From the NCBI RefSeq assembly GCF_028768465.1, contig NZ_CP118225.1:930001-994000 (forward strand): a stretch of DNA of 64,000 nt, in the 5' to 3' direction. Shown piece after piece: positions 38,754 to 49,289 of the stretch (position 1 is the first letter of the stretch; every line of letters begins with the position of its first letter). Below the pieces are notes generated by a model. It was not told where the DNA came from, ran no database searches, and worked only from the letters and a program-made list of their open reading frames with translations. The translations under genes and the position numbers were made by a program. This DNA is from Rhodopirellula sp. P2 (GTDB lineage: Bacteria > Planctomycetota > Planctomycetia > Pirellulales > Pirellulaceae).

Positions 38754-41700
38754 ATGACATACCCAAGCAGTCGCCGATTCAATCCATTCCTTGGCCCCCG
38801 CAAACCAAGCCGATCTGCTCCACGTCGCCGCAAATTGCTCGCTGAACAATTGGAAAAACGCCATTTGTTGGCTGGGGATATTTTGCTTTCGAGTGGCTTT
38901 GTCTACGAGAAATTGCCATTGGATTCTCCGGTTGGTGATTTAGGGGCAGTCAATCCCGACGGTACCGCTCCCTACACTTTTGAGCTGGTCGCTGGTGAAG
39001 GCGGGGAGGACAACGCCAGTTTCCGCGTCGACTCGGAACAACTGGTCACCGCCGCCACGTTGGACGACGAGGTGCAGTCGGTTTATTCCGTTCGTGTGCG
39101 TGCCACCGACAGTTTGGGAGAGGTCACCGAAAAAGCGTTTCAAATCGATGTCCTGGACACGGATGGCGAATACCACGATGTCATCGGTACCTCCGCCAAT
39201 GAAATCTTCACGGCGCAGTACGTCGGCAGCGGGACCAACGAATGGTTGGTCAGGCGTGGCGGCTCAACCGTTTTCAATGGCGAACTTGCAACCCCGACGA
39301 CCAAGCTACGAATTTTGGCGACCAGCGGTACCGACACTTTGTCGATCATCGGCAGCAGTGGCGACGACACATTTGTGGTCAGCGATCAAGCAACGGAAGT
39401 CAACGGCTTCACCGTGATCAGCCAAAGCGTCGAAACAAGACAGATTTCAGCCAGCGGTGGCAATGACACACTGATCGGTCCCGACACAAACAGCCTGTGG
39501 ACGATCGATGATCGCAACGACGGCACACTCAACACCACGACCAGTTTCTACGATGTCGAATCGCTGGTCGGTGGATCAGCGGACGATACGTTTCAGTTCA
39601 AAGGTGCGAATCTTATCTTTGACTACCTGGACGGAACGCTGGACGCTGGTGCAGGACACGATACGCTCGATTACTCACAGACAACATCAAGCGTGCTCGT
39701 CAGCTGGAATACCAACCGAGCCACAGGTGTGGGACGCTCGGCCACATTGGGAGCTGCCACAGGCTTCGAAGCCGTCATCGGCTCGGAAGATGTCAATCCG
39801 ACCGTCGAAGGACCTGACTCGGTCAATCAGTGGACCATCACCGGCGAGAACACCGGAACAATCAATAACGGACAATACAGCTTCACCAACGTCGCGAGGC
39901 TGCTAGATGGACCGCAAGAAGACGTCTTCATCGTCGAAAATGGCGGCTCCATCAGCGGTTACCTCAACGCAGCTGGTGATGACCGGATCGAGCTGACCGA
40001 TCGCGGCGTGCCGCTGGACGTCAACATCTCGAATCGAAACATCTCAGGAGTGCTCAACAGCTATACCGCCGGAGAGTTGCTGATTGAAGGTGATCAAGAC
40101 AATCGGCTGCTGGGAAGCACAGGTTCCCTGACAGTGCAAATCAACGCTGATGGGACGGTCAATGCCAACGATGTGCATTACAGTGCGGGCTTCGATGAGT
40201 TCGTGGGCGGTACCGGGTATGAACGGCTGTATGCTCCTCCCGAACAACCTGCGGAATGGAACATCACCGGGGAAGACACCGGTCACATTCTCGTCAACGG
40301 CCAACGCTTCGATTTTACCAACGCTGAAATTCTTTACGGCAGCGATGCGGTCGACTCCTTCACAGTGCAAGCGGGTGCCAACTGGAATGGCAACCTCTTG
40401 GGTCAAGGTGGCAACGATGTGTTCACGATCATTGGTGGAGTGAGTGTCATCAGTGCCGGTGATGGCACCGACACGCTGCATGGGCCTGACATCGATAGCG
40501 TCTGGACCATCGACGATCGTAACGATGGCACGCTCAACACCACGACCAGTTTCTACGATGTCGAATCGCTGGTCGGTGGATCAGCGGACGATACGTTTCA
40601 GTTCAAAGGTGCGAATCTTATCTTTGACTACCTGGACGGAACGCTGGACGCTGGTGCAGGACACGATACGCTCGATTACTCACAGACAACATCAAGCGTG
40701 CTCGTCAGCTGGAATACCAACCGAGCCACAGGTGTGGGACGCTCGGCCACATTGGGAGCTGCCACAGGCTTCGAAGCCGTCATCGGCTCGGAAGATGTCA
40801 ATCCGACCGTCGAAGGACCTGACTCGGTCAATCAGTGGACCATCACCGGCGAGAACACCGGAACAATCAATAACGGACAATACAGCTTCACCAACGTCGC
40901 GAGGCTGCTAGATGGACCGCAAGAAGACGTCTTCATCGTCGAAAATGGCGGCTCCATCAGCGGTTACCTCAACGCAGCTGGTGATGACCGGATCGAGCTG
41001 ACCGATCGCGGCGTGCCGCTGGACGTCAACATCTCGAATCGAAACATCTCAGGAGTGCTCAACAGCTATACCGCCGGAGAGTTGCTGATTGAAGGTGATC
41101 AAGACAATCGGCTGCTGGGAAGCACAGGTTCCCTGACAGTGCAAATCAACGCTGATGGGACGGTCAATGCCAACGATGTGCATTACAGTGCGGGCTTCGA
41201 TGAGTTCGTGGGCGGTACCGGGTATGAACGGCTGTATGCTCCTCCCGAACAACCTGCGGAATGGAACATCACCGGGGAAGACACCGGTCACATTCTCGTC
41301 AACGGCCAACGCTTCGATTTTACCAACGCTGAAATTCTTTACGGCAGCGATGCGGTCGACTCCTTCACAGTGCAAGCGGGTGCCAACTGGAATGGCAACC
41401 TCTTGGGTCAAGGTGGCAACGATGTGTTCACGATCATTGGTGGAGTGAGTGTCATCAGTGCCGGTGATGGCACCGACACGCTGCATGGGCCTGACATCGA
41501 TAGCGTCTGGACCATCGACGATCGTAACGATGGCACGCTCAACACCACGACCAGTTTCTACGATGTCGAATCGCTGGTCGGTGGATCAGCGGACGATACG
41601 TTTCAGTTCAAAGGTGCGAATCTTATCTTTGACTACCTGGACGGAACGCTGGACGCTGGTGCAGGACACGATACGCTCGATTACTCACAGACAACATCAA

Positions 41701-44700
41701 GCGTGCTCGTCAGCTGGAATACCAACCGAGCCACAGGTGTGGGACGCTCGGCCACATTGGGAGCTGCCACAGGCTTCGAAGCCGTCATCGGCTCGGAAGA
41801 TGTCAATCCGACCGTCGAAGGACCTGACTCGGTCAATCAGTGGACCATCACCGGCGAGAACACCGGAACAATCAATAACGGACAATACAGCTTCACCAAC
41901 GTCGCGAGGCTGCTAGATGGACCGCAAGAAGACGTCTTCATCGTCGAAAATGGCGGCTCCATCAGCGGTTACCTCAACGCAGCTGGTGATGACCGGATCG
42001 AGCTGACCGATCGCGGCGTGCCGCTGGACGTCAACATCTCGAATCGAAACATCTCAGGAGTGCTCAACAGCTATACCGCCGGAGAGTTGCTGATTGAAGG
42101 TGATCAAGACAATCGGCTGCTGGGAAGCACAGGTTCCCTGACAGTGCAAATCAACGCTGATGGGACGGTCAATGCCAACGATGTGCATTACAGTGCGGGC
42201 TTCGATGAGTTCGTGGGCGGTACCGGGTATGAACGGCTGTATGCTCCTCCCGAACAACCTGCGGAATGGAACATCACCGGGGAAGACACCGGTCACATTC
42301 TCGTCAACGGCCAACGCTTCGATTTTACCAACGCTGAAATTCTTTACGGCAGCGATGCGGTCGACTCCTTCACAGTGCAAGCGGGTGCCAACTGGAATGG
42401 CAACCTCTTGGGTCAAGGTGGCAACGATGTGTTCACGATCATTGGTGGAGTGAGTGTCATCAGTGCCGGTGATGGCACCGACACGCTGCATGGGCCTGAC
42501 ATCGATAGCGTCTGGACCATCGACGATCGTAACGATGGCACGCTCAACACCACGACCAGTTTCTACGATGTCGAATCGCTGGTCGGTGGATCAGCGGACG
42601 ATACGTTTCAGTTCAAAGGTGCGAATCTTATCTTTGACTACCTGGACGGAACGCTGGACGCTGGTGCAGGACACGATACGCTCGATTACTCACAGACAAC
42701 ATCAAGCGTGCTCGTCAGCTGGAATACCAACCGAGCCACAGGTGTGGGACGCTCGGCCACATTGGGAGCTGCCACAGGCTTCGAAGCCGTCATCGGCTCG
42801 GAAGATGTCAATCCGACCGTCGAAGGACCTGACTCGGTCAATCAGTGGACCATCACCGGTGAGAACACAGGCAACATCAACGACGGCCAGTACAGCTTCG
42901 TCAATGTTGGACGTCTCGATGGCGGACCTCAAGAGGATGTGTTCACCATCGAAAGCGACGGTTCCTACAATGGCTTTTTCATCGGCAACGGTGGCACTGA
43001 CCGCTTGGAACTGGCCGCACGCAGTGAGCCCCTGGAAGTCAGTGTCAACAGCCGCAGTGTCCCCGGTGTGCTCGGCTCCTACTCGCTTGAAAAAGTTGTC
43101 GCCCTGGCGCCTGCCGACAATCAACTGCTGGGAAGCGAAGCAAATACCAATTGGCAAGTCACCGCCGATGGTGACATCCGAGTCAACTCCGTGACTTACA
43201 CCGGCTTTGATTCCATCCTCGGCGGCAGTGGGAACGACACGCTGCTGGTGGATTACACCGGCGAAAACCTGGAAGCCGCCCTGCAAATTGCCTTTGATGG
43301 TGGTTCGGGAGGAAATGATGGCTTGGGATTCACCGGAGGCAGCTTCCAGACGGTGTCCTATGACCCAGCCCAAGGAACGCTTCAGCTCAATGATGTGACA
43401 TTCGATCTGGCGACCGGAAACCTGATCAACCTGACCAATTCAAGCATCGCCAATCTGCTTGTCGACATCGATCAAACCAATCTCGTTGCCAACGAAGTCA
43501 CGACCACATTCACTGCCGTTGATACCAACGACACGCTCCTTTCCTTCAGCGAATCATTGGGCGGAATCTTGGTTCGCAACGTGACCGGGCAACTGACCGT
43601 GTTGGGTGATGCGGTCGACAACGACACGATCACTCTGGCGGGCATCGGTAACTCCTTGGCCGCGAATGTCGTCCTCGACGGGCGTGGGGGAGCCGATCAA
43701 ATTGCATTCGACGAGACGATTGTCCTGAAAACCAATGATGATCTGGAAGTCTTCGCGGAGCAGATCACCATCGACGCCGGCGTCGTCGTGCAGACCCAAG
43801 GGACGGGACAAATCGCGTTGAACGTTGACGAACTGAACCTGGATCTGACATCAACGATTCAGTCCGCCGACTCGGTGATGCTGGCTCCGCTTTCGGAAAG
43901 CCGAGGCATCGTTTTAGGAACTCAGAACGAAAGTGCCTTGAGCCTTCCCAGCGACTTGCTCCATCGAATCGTGACCCCGTCGCTGATCATTGGCAGTCAA
44001 GAAGTTTCTGGCGACATCACCTTGGGCGGGGATGTGATTCTGGCCACCCACACCGATCTGGAATTTTCAACCACCGGTGACATTTTTCTGGCAGGCACGA
44101 TCGACACCGCTGGGGGCAAGCTTTGGTTGAATCCAGGTGCGGCTCCTCACGCGGTGCACGTTGGTTTGACATCCAATGAAGTGATTGCCAGCGAGTTGTC
44201 TTTTGCCCCCAATCGCGACATTCGATTCACAATTGATGGCACCACACCAAATACTGAATATTCCCAGCTCAGCCTCCTCGGTAGTCTGGATCTGACCGGA
44301 GTCAATCTGGTCATCGATGGGGAGTATTCAGTTGGACTCGCGGAGTCCTTCGTTTTGATTGAAAGCGACGGGACCGACGCAGTGTTGGGAACCTTCAAAG
44401 GTTTGCCGGAAAGTTCGTTCATTGACAATTTCCTCGGCTCCTCACTGAGTGCACAGATTTCCTATTTGGGATCAGATGCGGCGACCGGCAATGACATCGT
44501 GTTGACCGTGACCGCACCACCCAATGTTCCACCCGTCGCCGACGCCGGTGGTCCATACGAAGTAAATGAGGGTGGGGCAGTGCAATTGAACGCATTGAAT
44601 TCCCGCGACCCTGACGCGTCAGATGAGACACTCGTCTTTCATTGGGACCTGGATGGCGACGGAGTATTCGGAGAGACAGGAGTCGGAGCTGAGCGTGGCG

Positions 44701-47700
44701 ATGAACTTGGCAGCAATCCAGACTTTGACGCAAACCATCTGAATGGTCCAACGAGCGTGACAGTCGCCATGCGTGCGATTGACTTATCAGGTGATTCGGA
44801 CACCGCCTACGCAACTGTCAACGTTCGCAACGTGGCTCCGACAATCTCACTTGATACGTCGATCGCAGTCGGCAGAGGTGAAACCTGGACAATCGATGGC
44901 TCTTTTGTTGACCCAGGGCCTGATATCTGGACAGGCACAATCAATTACGCGGACGGTTCCGGTGATCAGCTTTTAGTGCTCGATGGAAACGAATTCGAAC
45001 TCAGCCATGCCTATGGTGCCGCAGGCGTCTACACCGCCATCGTCACGATTGACGACGGGGAAGGCGGGGTTACCAGCAAGAATTTAATCGTTGAAGTGGA
45101 CTTACCGCCACTGGCAGACCTGACATTGATCTCCTCGGATGTCCTGTTTGATCCAATCAATCCGGGCGTCGGCGAATCATTCGACTTTGTCGTGGACGTG
45201 ACCAACGCGGGAACACTTGCCGCGAGTGAAGTTCCTGTCAGCATTCAGGTATACGACGCCTTGACGGAGTCGTTCTTAGAAATCGGTCGTGGAGTGCTTC
45301 CTTCGATCGATGCGGATCCCGAAGGAGATGCGAAATCAGAAGCACAGGTTCGCTTGACCTGGGACGGCAACAACGGTCAGCCTGCGTTGCCAACCGAGGA
45401 CGCCTACCTGTTGGTCCGCGTGGTGGTTGATCCGGACTCGACGACGGAGGAACTGGACGAGTCAAACAATGAGGCAATCCAAGTCTTGCAAATTGGCAGC
45501 CCCGATTTCGGCTCCGCCGAGTTGGTCGCAGAAGTTCCGGACCGCACCTTTTACCGAGACCAATTTGTGGCGGTCGGTGGCCAAGCGTTTTACGACTTCA
45601 GCACGATCCCAGGCAGCAATGACTTCCCTGTCCAAAATGCAAGCGTGACCGCCCGATTGATCGACTCAACTGGGCAGGTGTTGGCGGCTTCCGGGGCCCG
45701 GACGGCACCCAACGGCAATTTCCTGCACACCATGCGGAGCCCCAAGGAAGATGGTGACTACACGCTACGGTTTGAAATCAGTGACGGGACATTCAGCAAG
45801 GTGTTTGAGTCGACACTCACCGTCGACGGCGAATCCCCGGAACCCTCGCCGCCACGGCCAAGCGGGCCGGGGGGCCCCGGCTACGTCTTCTCGTCATCGA
45901 TCCAGTTCGTCGATGACGCTCAAACAACAATCCCAGCGGTTCCACCGGGGAATCCTCCAATCGGTGTGCCGATCACCATCCTCGGCAGCTTTGACTACGA
46001 GCTTCGTGATCCGTTGCTGAATGTTCCTGTGACGTTCAACGACCTCTTCCCTGTTGCGGGGCAACTCCACACGTTTGAAATCGGAAGTGATTCCATCTCT
46101 TTCCCCGAAGGTGGATTGGCTGACCCCGCGCTCGTCGGGATGCAATGGACGCCAACGGCCGAAGGCCTTCACATCATTCAGGTGATTGCCAAACCCGATT
46201 TTAGATTCAAGGCTCACACGCACACGACGCGGACAATCCTGGTCGGCGACTTGGACACGACGTCGCTGGTCGTCAAACACGGGATCGTGGTCTTGCCCGA
46301 CTCGGCGTCCGCGTTGGCGCCGCTGGCAGCCGCTCGCACGTTCTCCGCCCCACTGGTGCAAGCCACTAACGACGCACCCGAACCGGGTGACACCCTGTCG
46401 TTTACCCTGAGCTACGAGAACACGGGCACAACCACCATCACCGGTGGGATGCTGATTGACGACTTCGATGAAACTTTGATGGGGACGCCCACCAACATCA
46501 GTCACGGCGGCATCGCCGATGGCAACATCCTTCGCTGGGACCTAGGGGACATCGCGCCCGGCGCTTCCGGCACGGTGACTTACGAAGTCACGATCAATTC
46601 CGGAGCAGATTTTCCCCCCGGAGCAGCGTTTGTTCTCAACACGGCAGTCCTGAACGCGGACCAAGCCGTTGCGGCGAGCACGAGTGAGTTGGTCGTCAGC
46701 AACAATGCACCGGTCATCACCGGACTGCAAGTCGATGAGATGCTCAACGAGAACGGGGACGTCACGCTGTCAGGCACATTCAGCGACGCCAGCGCGATCG
46801 ATACCCACACCGTTGCGATCGATTGGGGAGATGGGCAAACCGATACGCTGACCTTCTCAGCCGGCGAGCGTGAGTTTTCGATTCCCCATTCATACGGTCA
46901 GTTTCATTCGTCCCTAATCGAGAGCTTTTCGATTGATGTGAACGTCACCGATCAGTCCCACCAAAGTGCCAACGACAGCGTCAGCACGCTGGTGCCAGCG
47001 AACGACCAAACCGCCCCCTCCAGTTCGGTGCTCAATGCGACCGCGACCGGTTCCAATTCCTACGAAATGGAGGTCGGTTTCGCGGATCCAAACGGCCCCG
47101 ACCAGATCCCGGTATCCGGTGTCAGTTGGGTCGACGTCTACTATCGGGTCAATCCGCAAAGCTCCGCCTCCAATACCAGGTTGTTCGGAAGCTTTGCTGT
47201 GAATCCCAGCGTTCCGAGTGGCAGTGGGACACTCTCAGCAGTCCTCGACGCTTCCCCCGGGGATGTGATTCAGCTTTGGAGTGTTGCCACCGATGCAGCA
47301 GGGAACATCGAATCTGAAGTCACCCCACGAACCGACTACTCGTTTGTCACCGCAGACACGGTCGGACCACTGACGCAAGTGGATTCCGCCGTCTTCGACC
47401 ACAGTGCCTTCATTGACTTAGTGGTTTCAGGAACCGACGTAGGCGGCGGGAATGTGGATTCAATCGAAGTCTTTGTCGAGACCGACCCAGGGACTGAAAA
47501 CAGTGCGATCTCTCTGGTTGGAACAATCCCCGGCGGTGCCAACGCTGTCAGCGGGACCATCCAGTATGCGGTTCCTCAGGACGGAGCGACGCATTCCTAT
47601 CGATTCTTCAGCATTGGTGTCGACCACCTTGGGAACCGTGAAGGAGGCAGTGGATCACTGGATGGCGATCCGGGAGGGGAGGGGGATCAACTGGTGACCG

Positions 47701-48278
47701 ATGTCATGCTAGCAGCACCCACATCCGGCCAAATCATTGGCTTTGATGTCAACGGAGGGTTGGAGAACCGATCTTCGGTTCATTCGGCGGACCTGCTGTT
47801 CAACGACTCCGGTTTTATCGACGAACTTCTGGAGTCCCTCGAAGACGCCAACCCCGACAATGACCGCATCCGGTTGGAACGGTTGGACCTTGCTGGCAAT
47901 TCGCTCGGAGGAGAATTCCTGACGGTCACCGCTGTCCGAGATGGCTTGAAGCTCCGCCTGGATTTCGGTGACGCTGGACTCCTGCCAAACGGTGTGTACG
48001 CCCTTCGCATCGACATGGACGACGACTTGAGCAACGGATTCGAGGAGGACCGTCGGTTCCATCGTCTGCAAGGCGACATCAACGGGGATGGCGTCGTGAA
48101 CACCGCAGACTATGCGAAAGTTCGGCGAGCTTACCGCAACACGGCGCTGCACGCCGATGCAGATGTTGACGGAGACGGTGACGTCGATGGAAACGACCTG
48201 CGTTTCTACTCCACATTCCTACGACAACGAGACGCAGAGATCGCACTGCTGATGAACCGTAATTCACTGGATGGTTAA
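38754..48278 (+). CDS. Giant repetitive surface protein with PKD, CARDB-like and dockerin domains
   Basis: A 3174-residue protein. The N-terminus has a basic stretch then LLAEQLEKRHLLAGD (LExRxLLA type). A cadherin-like domain spans about residues 45-135, including YSVRVRATDSLGE. A 335-residue block repeated three times plus a third of a copy covers about 259-1369. It has RTX/GGxGxD-like turns (GGSADDTFQF, GQGGNDVFTI) and DYSQTTSSVLVSW. After a unique region come PKD-like domains (PVADAGGPYEVNEGG, about 1925; a second at about 2030-2115), a CARDB-like domain (ADLTLISSDVLF, about 2120), a DUF11-like repeat (about 2535) and further Ig-like parts. The end (about 3107-3160) has the dockerin loops DINGDGVVNTADY and DVDGDGDVDGNDL. 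It is probably exported as an adhesin or matrix component. Confidence 0.9.
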   Translation: MTYPSSRRFNPFLGPRKPSRSAPRRRKLLAEQLEKRHLLAGDILLSSGFVYEKLPLDSPVGDLGAVNPDGTAPYTFELVAGEGGEDNASFRVDSEQLVTAATLDDEVQSVYSVRVRATDSLGEVTEKAFQIDVLDTDGEYHDVIGTSANEIFTAQYVGSGTNEWLVRRGGSTVFNGELATPTTKLRILATSGTDTLSIIGSSGDDTFVVSDQATEVNGFTVISQSVETRQISASGGNDTLIGPDTNSLWTIDDRNDGTLNTTTSFYDVESLVGGSADDTFQFKGANLIFDYLDGTLDAGAGHDTLDYSQTTSSVLVSWNTNRATGVGRSATLGAATGFEAVIGSEDVNPTVEGPDSVNQWTITGENTGTINNGQYSFTNVARLLDGPQEDVFIVENGGSISGYLNAAGDDRIELTDRGVPLDVNISNRNISGVLNSYTAGELLIEGDQDNRLLGSTGSLTVQINADGTVNANDVHYSAGFDEFVGGTGYERLYAPPEQPAEWNITGEDTGHILVNGQRFDFTNAEILYGSDAVDSFTVQAGANWNGNLLGQGGNDVFTIIGGVSVISAGDGTDTLHGPDIDSVWTIDDRNDGTLNTTTSFYDVESLVGGSADDTFQFKGANLIFDYLDGTLDAGAGHDTLDYSQTTSSVLVSWNTNRATGVGRSATLGAATGFEAVIGSEDVNPTVEGPDSVNQWTITGENTGTINNGQYSFTNVARLLDGPQEDVFIVENGGSISGYLNAAGDDRIELTDRGVPLDVNISNRNISGVLNSYTAGELLIEGDQDNRLLGSTGSLTVQINADGTVNANDVHYSAGFDEFVGGTGYERLYAPPEQPAEWNITGEDTGHILVNGQRFDFTNAEILYGSDAVDSFTVQAGANWNGNLLGQGGNDVFTIIGGVSVISAGDGTDTLHGPDIDSVWTIDDRNDGTLNTTTSFYDVESLVGGSADDTFQFKGANLIFDYLDGTLDAGAGHDTLDYSQTTSSVLVSWNTNRATGVGRSATLGAATGFEAVIGSEDVNPTVEGPDSVNQWTITGENTGTINNGQYSFTNVARLLDGPQEDVFIVENGGSISGYLNAAGDDRIELTDRGVPLDVNISNRNISGVLNSYTAGELLIEGDQDNRLLGSTGSLTVQINADGTVNANDVHYSAGFDEFVGGTGYERLYAPPEQPAEWNITGEDTGHILVNGQRFDFTNAEILYGSDAVDSFTVQAGANWNGNLLGQGGNDVFTIIGGVSVISAGDGTDTLHGPDIDSVWTIDDRNDGTLNTTTSFYDVESLVGGSADDTFQFKGANLIFDYLDGTLDAGAGHDTLDYSQTTSSVLVSWNTNRATGVGRSATLGAATGFEAVIGSEDVNPTVEGPDSVNQWTITGENTGNINDGQYSFVNVGRLDGGPQEDVFTIESDGSYNGFFIGNGGTDRLELAARSEPLEVSVNSRSVPGVLGSYSLEKVVALAPADNQLLGSEANTNWQVTADGDIRVNSVTYTGFDSILGGSGNDTLLVDYTGENLEAALQIAFDGGSGGNDGLGFTGGSFQTVSYDPAQGTLQLNDVTFDLATGNLINLTNSSIANLLVDIDQTNLVANEVTTTFTAVDTNDTLLSFSESLGGILVRNVTGQLTVLGDAVDNDTITLAGIGNSLAANVVLDGRGGADQIAFDETIVLKTNDDLEVFAEQITIDAGVVVQTQGTGQIALNVDELNLDLTSTIQSADSVMLAPLSESRGIVLGTQNESALSLPSDLLHRIVTPSLIIGSQEVSGDITLGGDVILATHTDLEFSTTGDIFLAGTIDTAGGKLWLNPGAAPHAVHVGLTSNEVIASELSFAPNRDIRFTIDGTTPNTEYSQLSLLGSLDLTGVNLVIDGEYSVGLAESFVLIESDGTDAVLGTFKGLPESSFIDNFLGSSLSAQISYLGSDAATGNDIVLTVTAPPNVPPVADAGGPYEVNEGGAVQLNALNSRDPDASDETLVFHWDLDGDGVFGETGVGAERGDELGSNPDFDANHLNGPTSVTVAMRAIDLSGDSDTAYATVNVRNVAPTISLDTSIAVGRGETWTIDGSFVDPGPDIWTGTINYADGSGDQLLVLDGNEFELSHAYGAAGVYTAIVTIDDGEGGVTSKNLIVEVDLPPLADLTLISSDVLFDPINPGVGESFDFVVDVTNAGTLAASEVPVSIQVYDALTESFLEIGRGVLPSIDADPEGDAKSEAQVRLTWDGNNGQPALPTEDAYLLVRVVVDPDSTTEELDESNNEAIQVLQIGSPDFGSAELVAEVPDRTFYRDQFVAVGGQAFYDFSTIPGSNDFPVQNASVTARLIDSTGQVLAASGARTAPNGNFLHTMRSPKEDGDYTLRFEISDGTFSKVFESTLTVDGESPEPSPPRPSGPGGPGYVFSSSIQFVDDAQTTIPAVPPGNPPIGVPITILGSFDYELRDPLLNVPVTFNDLFPVAGQLHTFEIGSDSISFPEGGLADPALVGMQWTPTAEGLHIIQVIAKPDFRFKAHTHTTRTILVGDLDTTSLVVKHGIVVLPDSASALAPLAAARTFSAPLVQATNDAPEPGDTLSFTLSYENTGTTTITGGMLIDDFDETLMGTPTNISHGGIADGNILRWDLGDIAPGASGTVTYEVTINSGADFPPGAAFVLNTAVLNADQAVAASTSELVVSNNAPVITGLQVDEMLNENGDVTLSGTFSDASAIDTHTVAIDWGDGQTDTLTFSAGEREFSIPHSYGQFHSSLIESFSIDVNVTDQSHQSANDSVSTLVPANDQTAPSSSVLNATATGSNSYEMEVGFADPNGPDQIPVSGVSWVDVYYRVNPQSSASNTRLFGSFAVNPSVPSGSGTLSAVLDASPGDVIQLWSVATDAAGNIESEVTPRTDYSFVTADTVGPLTQVDSAVFDHSAFIDLVVSGTDVGGGNVDSIEVFVETDPGTENSAISLVGTIPGGANAVSGTIQYAVPQDGATHSYRFFSIGVDHLGNREGGSGSLDGDPGGEGDQLVTDVMLAAPTSGQIIGFDVNGGLENRSSVHSADLLFNDSGFIDELLESLEDANPDNDRIRLERLDLAGNSLGGEFLTVTAVRDGLKLRLDFGDAGLLPNGVYALRIDMDDDLSNGFEEDRRFHRLQGDINGDGVVNTADYAKVRRAYRNTALHADADVDGDGDVDGNDLRFYSTFLRQRDAEIALLMNRNSLDG
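39528..42859 (+). repeat. 1005-bp tandem repeat inside giant gene, three units plus partial
   Basis: Units start with CTCAACACCACGACCAG at 39528, 40533, 41538 and 42543. The three full units read identically at the DNA level by eye, including silent positions. The fourth stops matching at about 42859. The period is 335 codons, so the frame is kept. Confidence 0.95.
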
Positions 48279-48427
48279 AAATCGATCGACCAATGAGTTT
48301 GAGAATAGATCTTGCTCAACTTTCCATCCCAGAAGGATTTTGAACAAGATTCACTGCAACAAATCGGATGTTCCCTTTCCGCTCAATCCTCCTTGCACTT
48401 CAACTTGGCATTTCAAAGTAGATTAAC

Positions 48428-49144
48428 ATGCAATTCACAGCCTACCTGACTTCTGTCGCCCTGATATTTGTAGGCAGCGTCCTGAGGTCAACTGACGCTC
48501 ACGCGGCGCTGGCAATCACGATTCCGCACGTGGAAGTTGCTCCAGGTGGCAGCGGGCACATGGATGTGATTGTTTCCAGCAATGGGACGGACAGCTTTCA
48601 AAATTACTTCTTAGATTTTGTTGTCGGTGGAGGGGGCCAGGCAGCCAGCCCGATTAACTTTGTACCGTCAGTCGTTCCGGCACCGCAGATCACGGCCAGC
48701 AGTCCAGCTTACATTTTCCTAGACAATAGTCTGGAGGCCGATACTCCGATTGGCATCGATTTTGTCAGCGACTCGGCCGGCGATCCGATTGCCGATGATT
48801 TCATTTCGGTTACAGACAGTACATTTGATTTTTTGAATCGAACAATTACTTCTGCCGATGGCAATTTTCTTCTGGCTCGTTTGAACTACGTCGCCCCTTT
48901 GAACGCGACGCCGGGCAGTGTTTACTACGTTGACCTCGATTTTGGAGAGTTCCTGGATAGTGCAGACCCGGCAGCATCCTTGGACATTCTGCCGACTGCC
49001 TCCGGCACGATCACAATCACCGCCGCGGCTGTGCCGGAACCATCGAGCATGGCCTTGCTGGCCATCGGTTCAGCAACGTTCCTCTCAGGTAGGTTTCGCC
49101 GTCGAAAAAAGCTTGCTGTATCCAGCAATCGAACTTGCCGCTAG
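48428..49144 (+). CDS. PEP-CTERM-type exported protein
   Basis: A 238-residue protein with a signal peptide (LTSVALIFVGSVLRSTDAHA) and a C-terminal sorting signal: VPEPSSMALLAIGSATFL followed by the basic RFRRRKK. Such proteins are processed by exosortase and tied to exopolysaccharide or biofilm export. The central domain (about residues 30-200) is beta-rich with many Asp/Ser residues and resembles cohesin-like or PEP-CTERM passenger domains, including VEVAPGGSGHMDVIVSSNG. If it is cohesin-like it could pair with the dockerins of the two neighbouring genes, but that is speculation. Confidence 0.85.
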   Translation: MQFTAYLTSVALIFVGSVLRSTDAHAALAITIPHVEVAPGGSGHMDVIVSSNGTDSFQNYFLDFVVGGGGQAASPINFVPSVVPAPQITASSPAYIFLDNSLEADTPIGIDFVSDSAGDPIADDFISVTDSTFDFLNRTITSADGNFLLARLNYVAPLNATPGSVYYVDLDFGEFLDSADPAASLDILPTASGTITITAAAVPEPSSMALLAIGSATFLSGRFRRRKKLAVSSNRTCR

Positions 49145-49178
49145 CGCTGCGACGCGGTTTGGAATTAGGTTTTTGGGC

Positions 49179-49246
49179 GTAGCGGAAGTCGTCAAGACTT
49201 TCGGCATCTCTGGTTGCACATCGAAACTCTTGACGAGTTCCGCTAC
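49179..49246. repeat. GTAGCGGAA-type inverted repeat, copy 2
   Basis: The left arm (GTAGCGGAAGTCGTCAAGAC then TTTCGG) and right arm (TCGAAACTCTTGACGAG then TTCCGCTAC) pair over 26 bases with few mismatches. It is the same family as 14422-14486. It lies between the PEP-CTERM gene and a convergent esterase gene and could act as a bidirectional terminator-like hairpin. Confidence 0.9.
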
Positions 49247-49289
49247 CCGAAAACTTCGGTGTGATGCGACACCGGTCCCAACGAATCCT

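Noticed and set aside
39528-42859. CRISPR-like or mobile repeat
   Set aside because: The 1005-bp units lie in frame inside one long coding region and code for a domain-like block.
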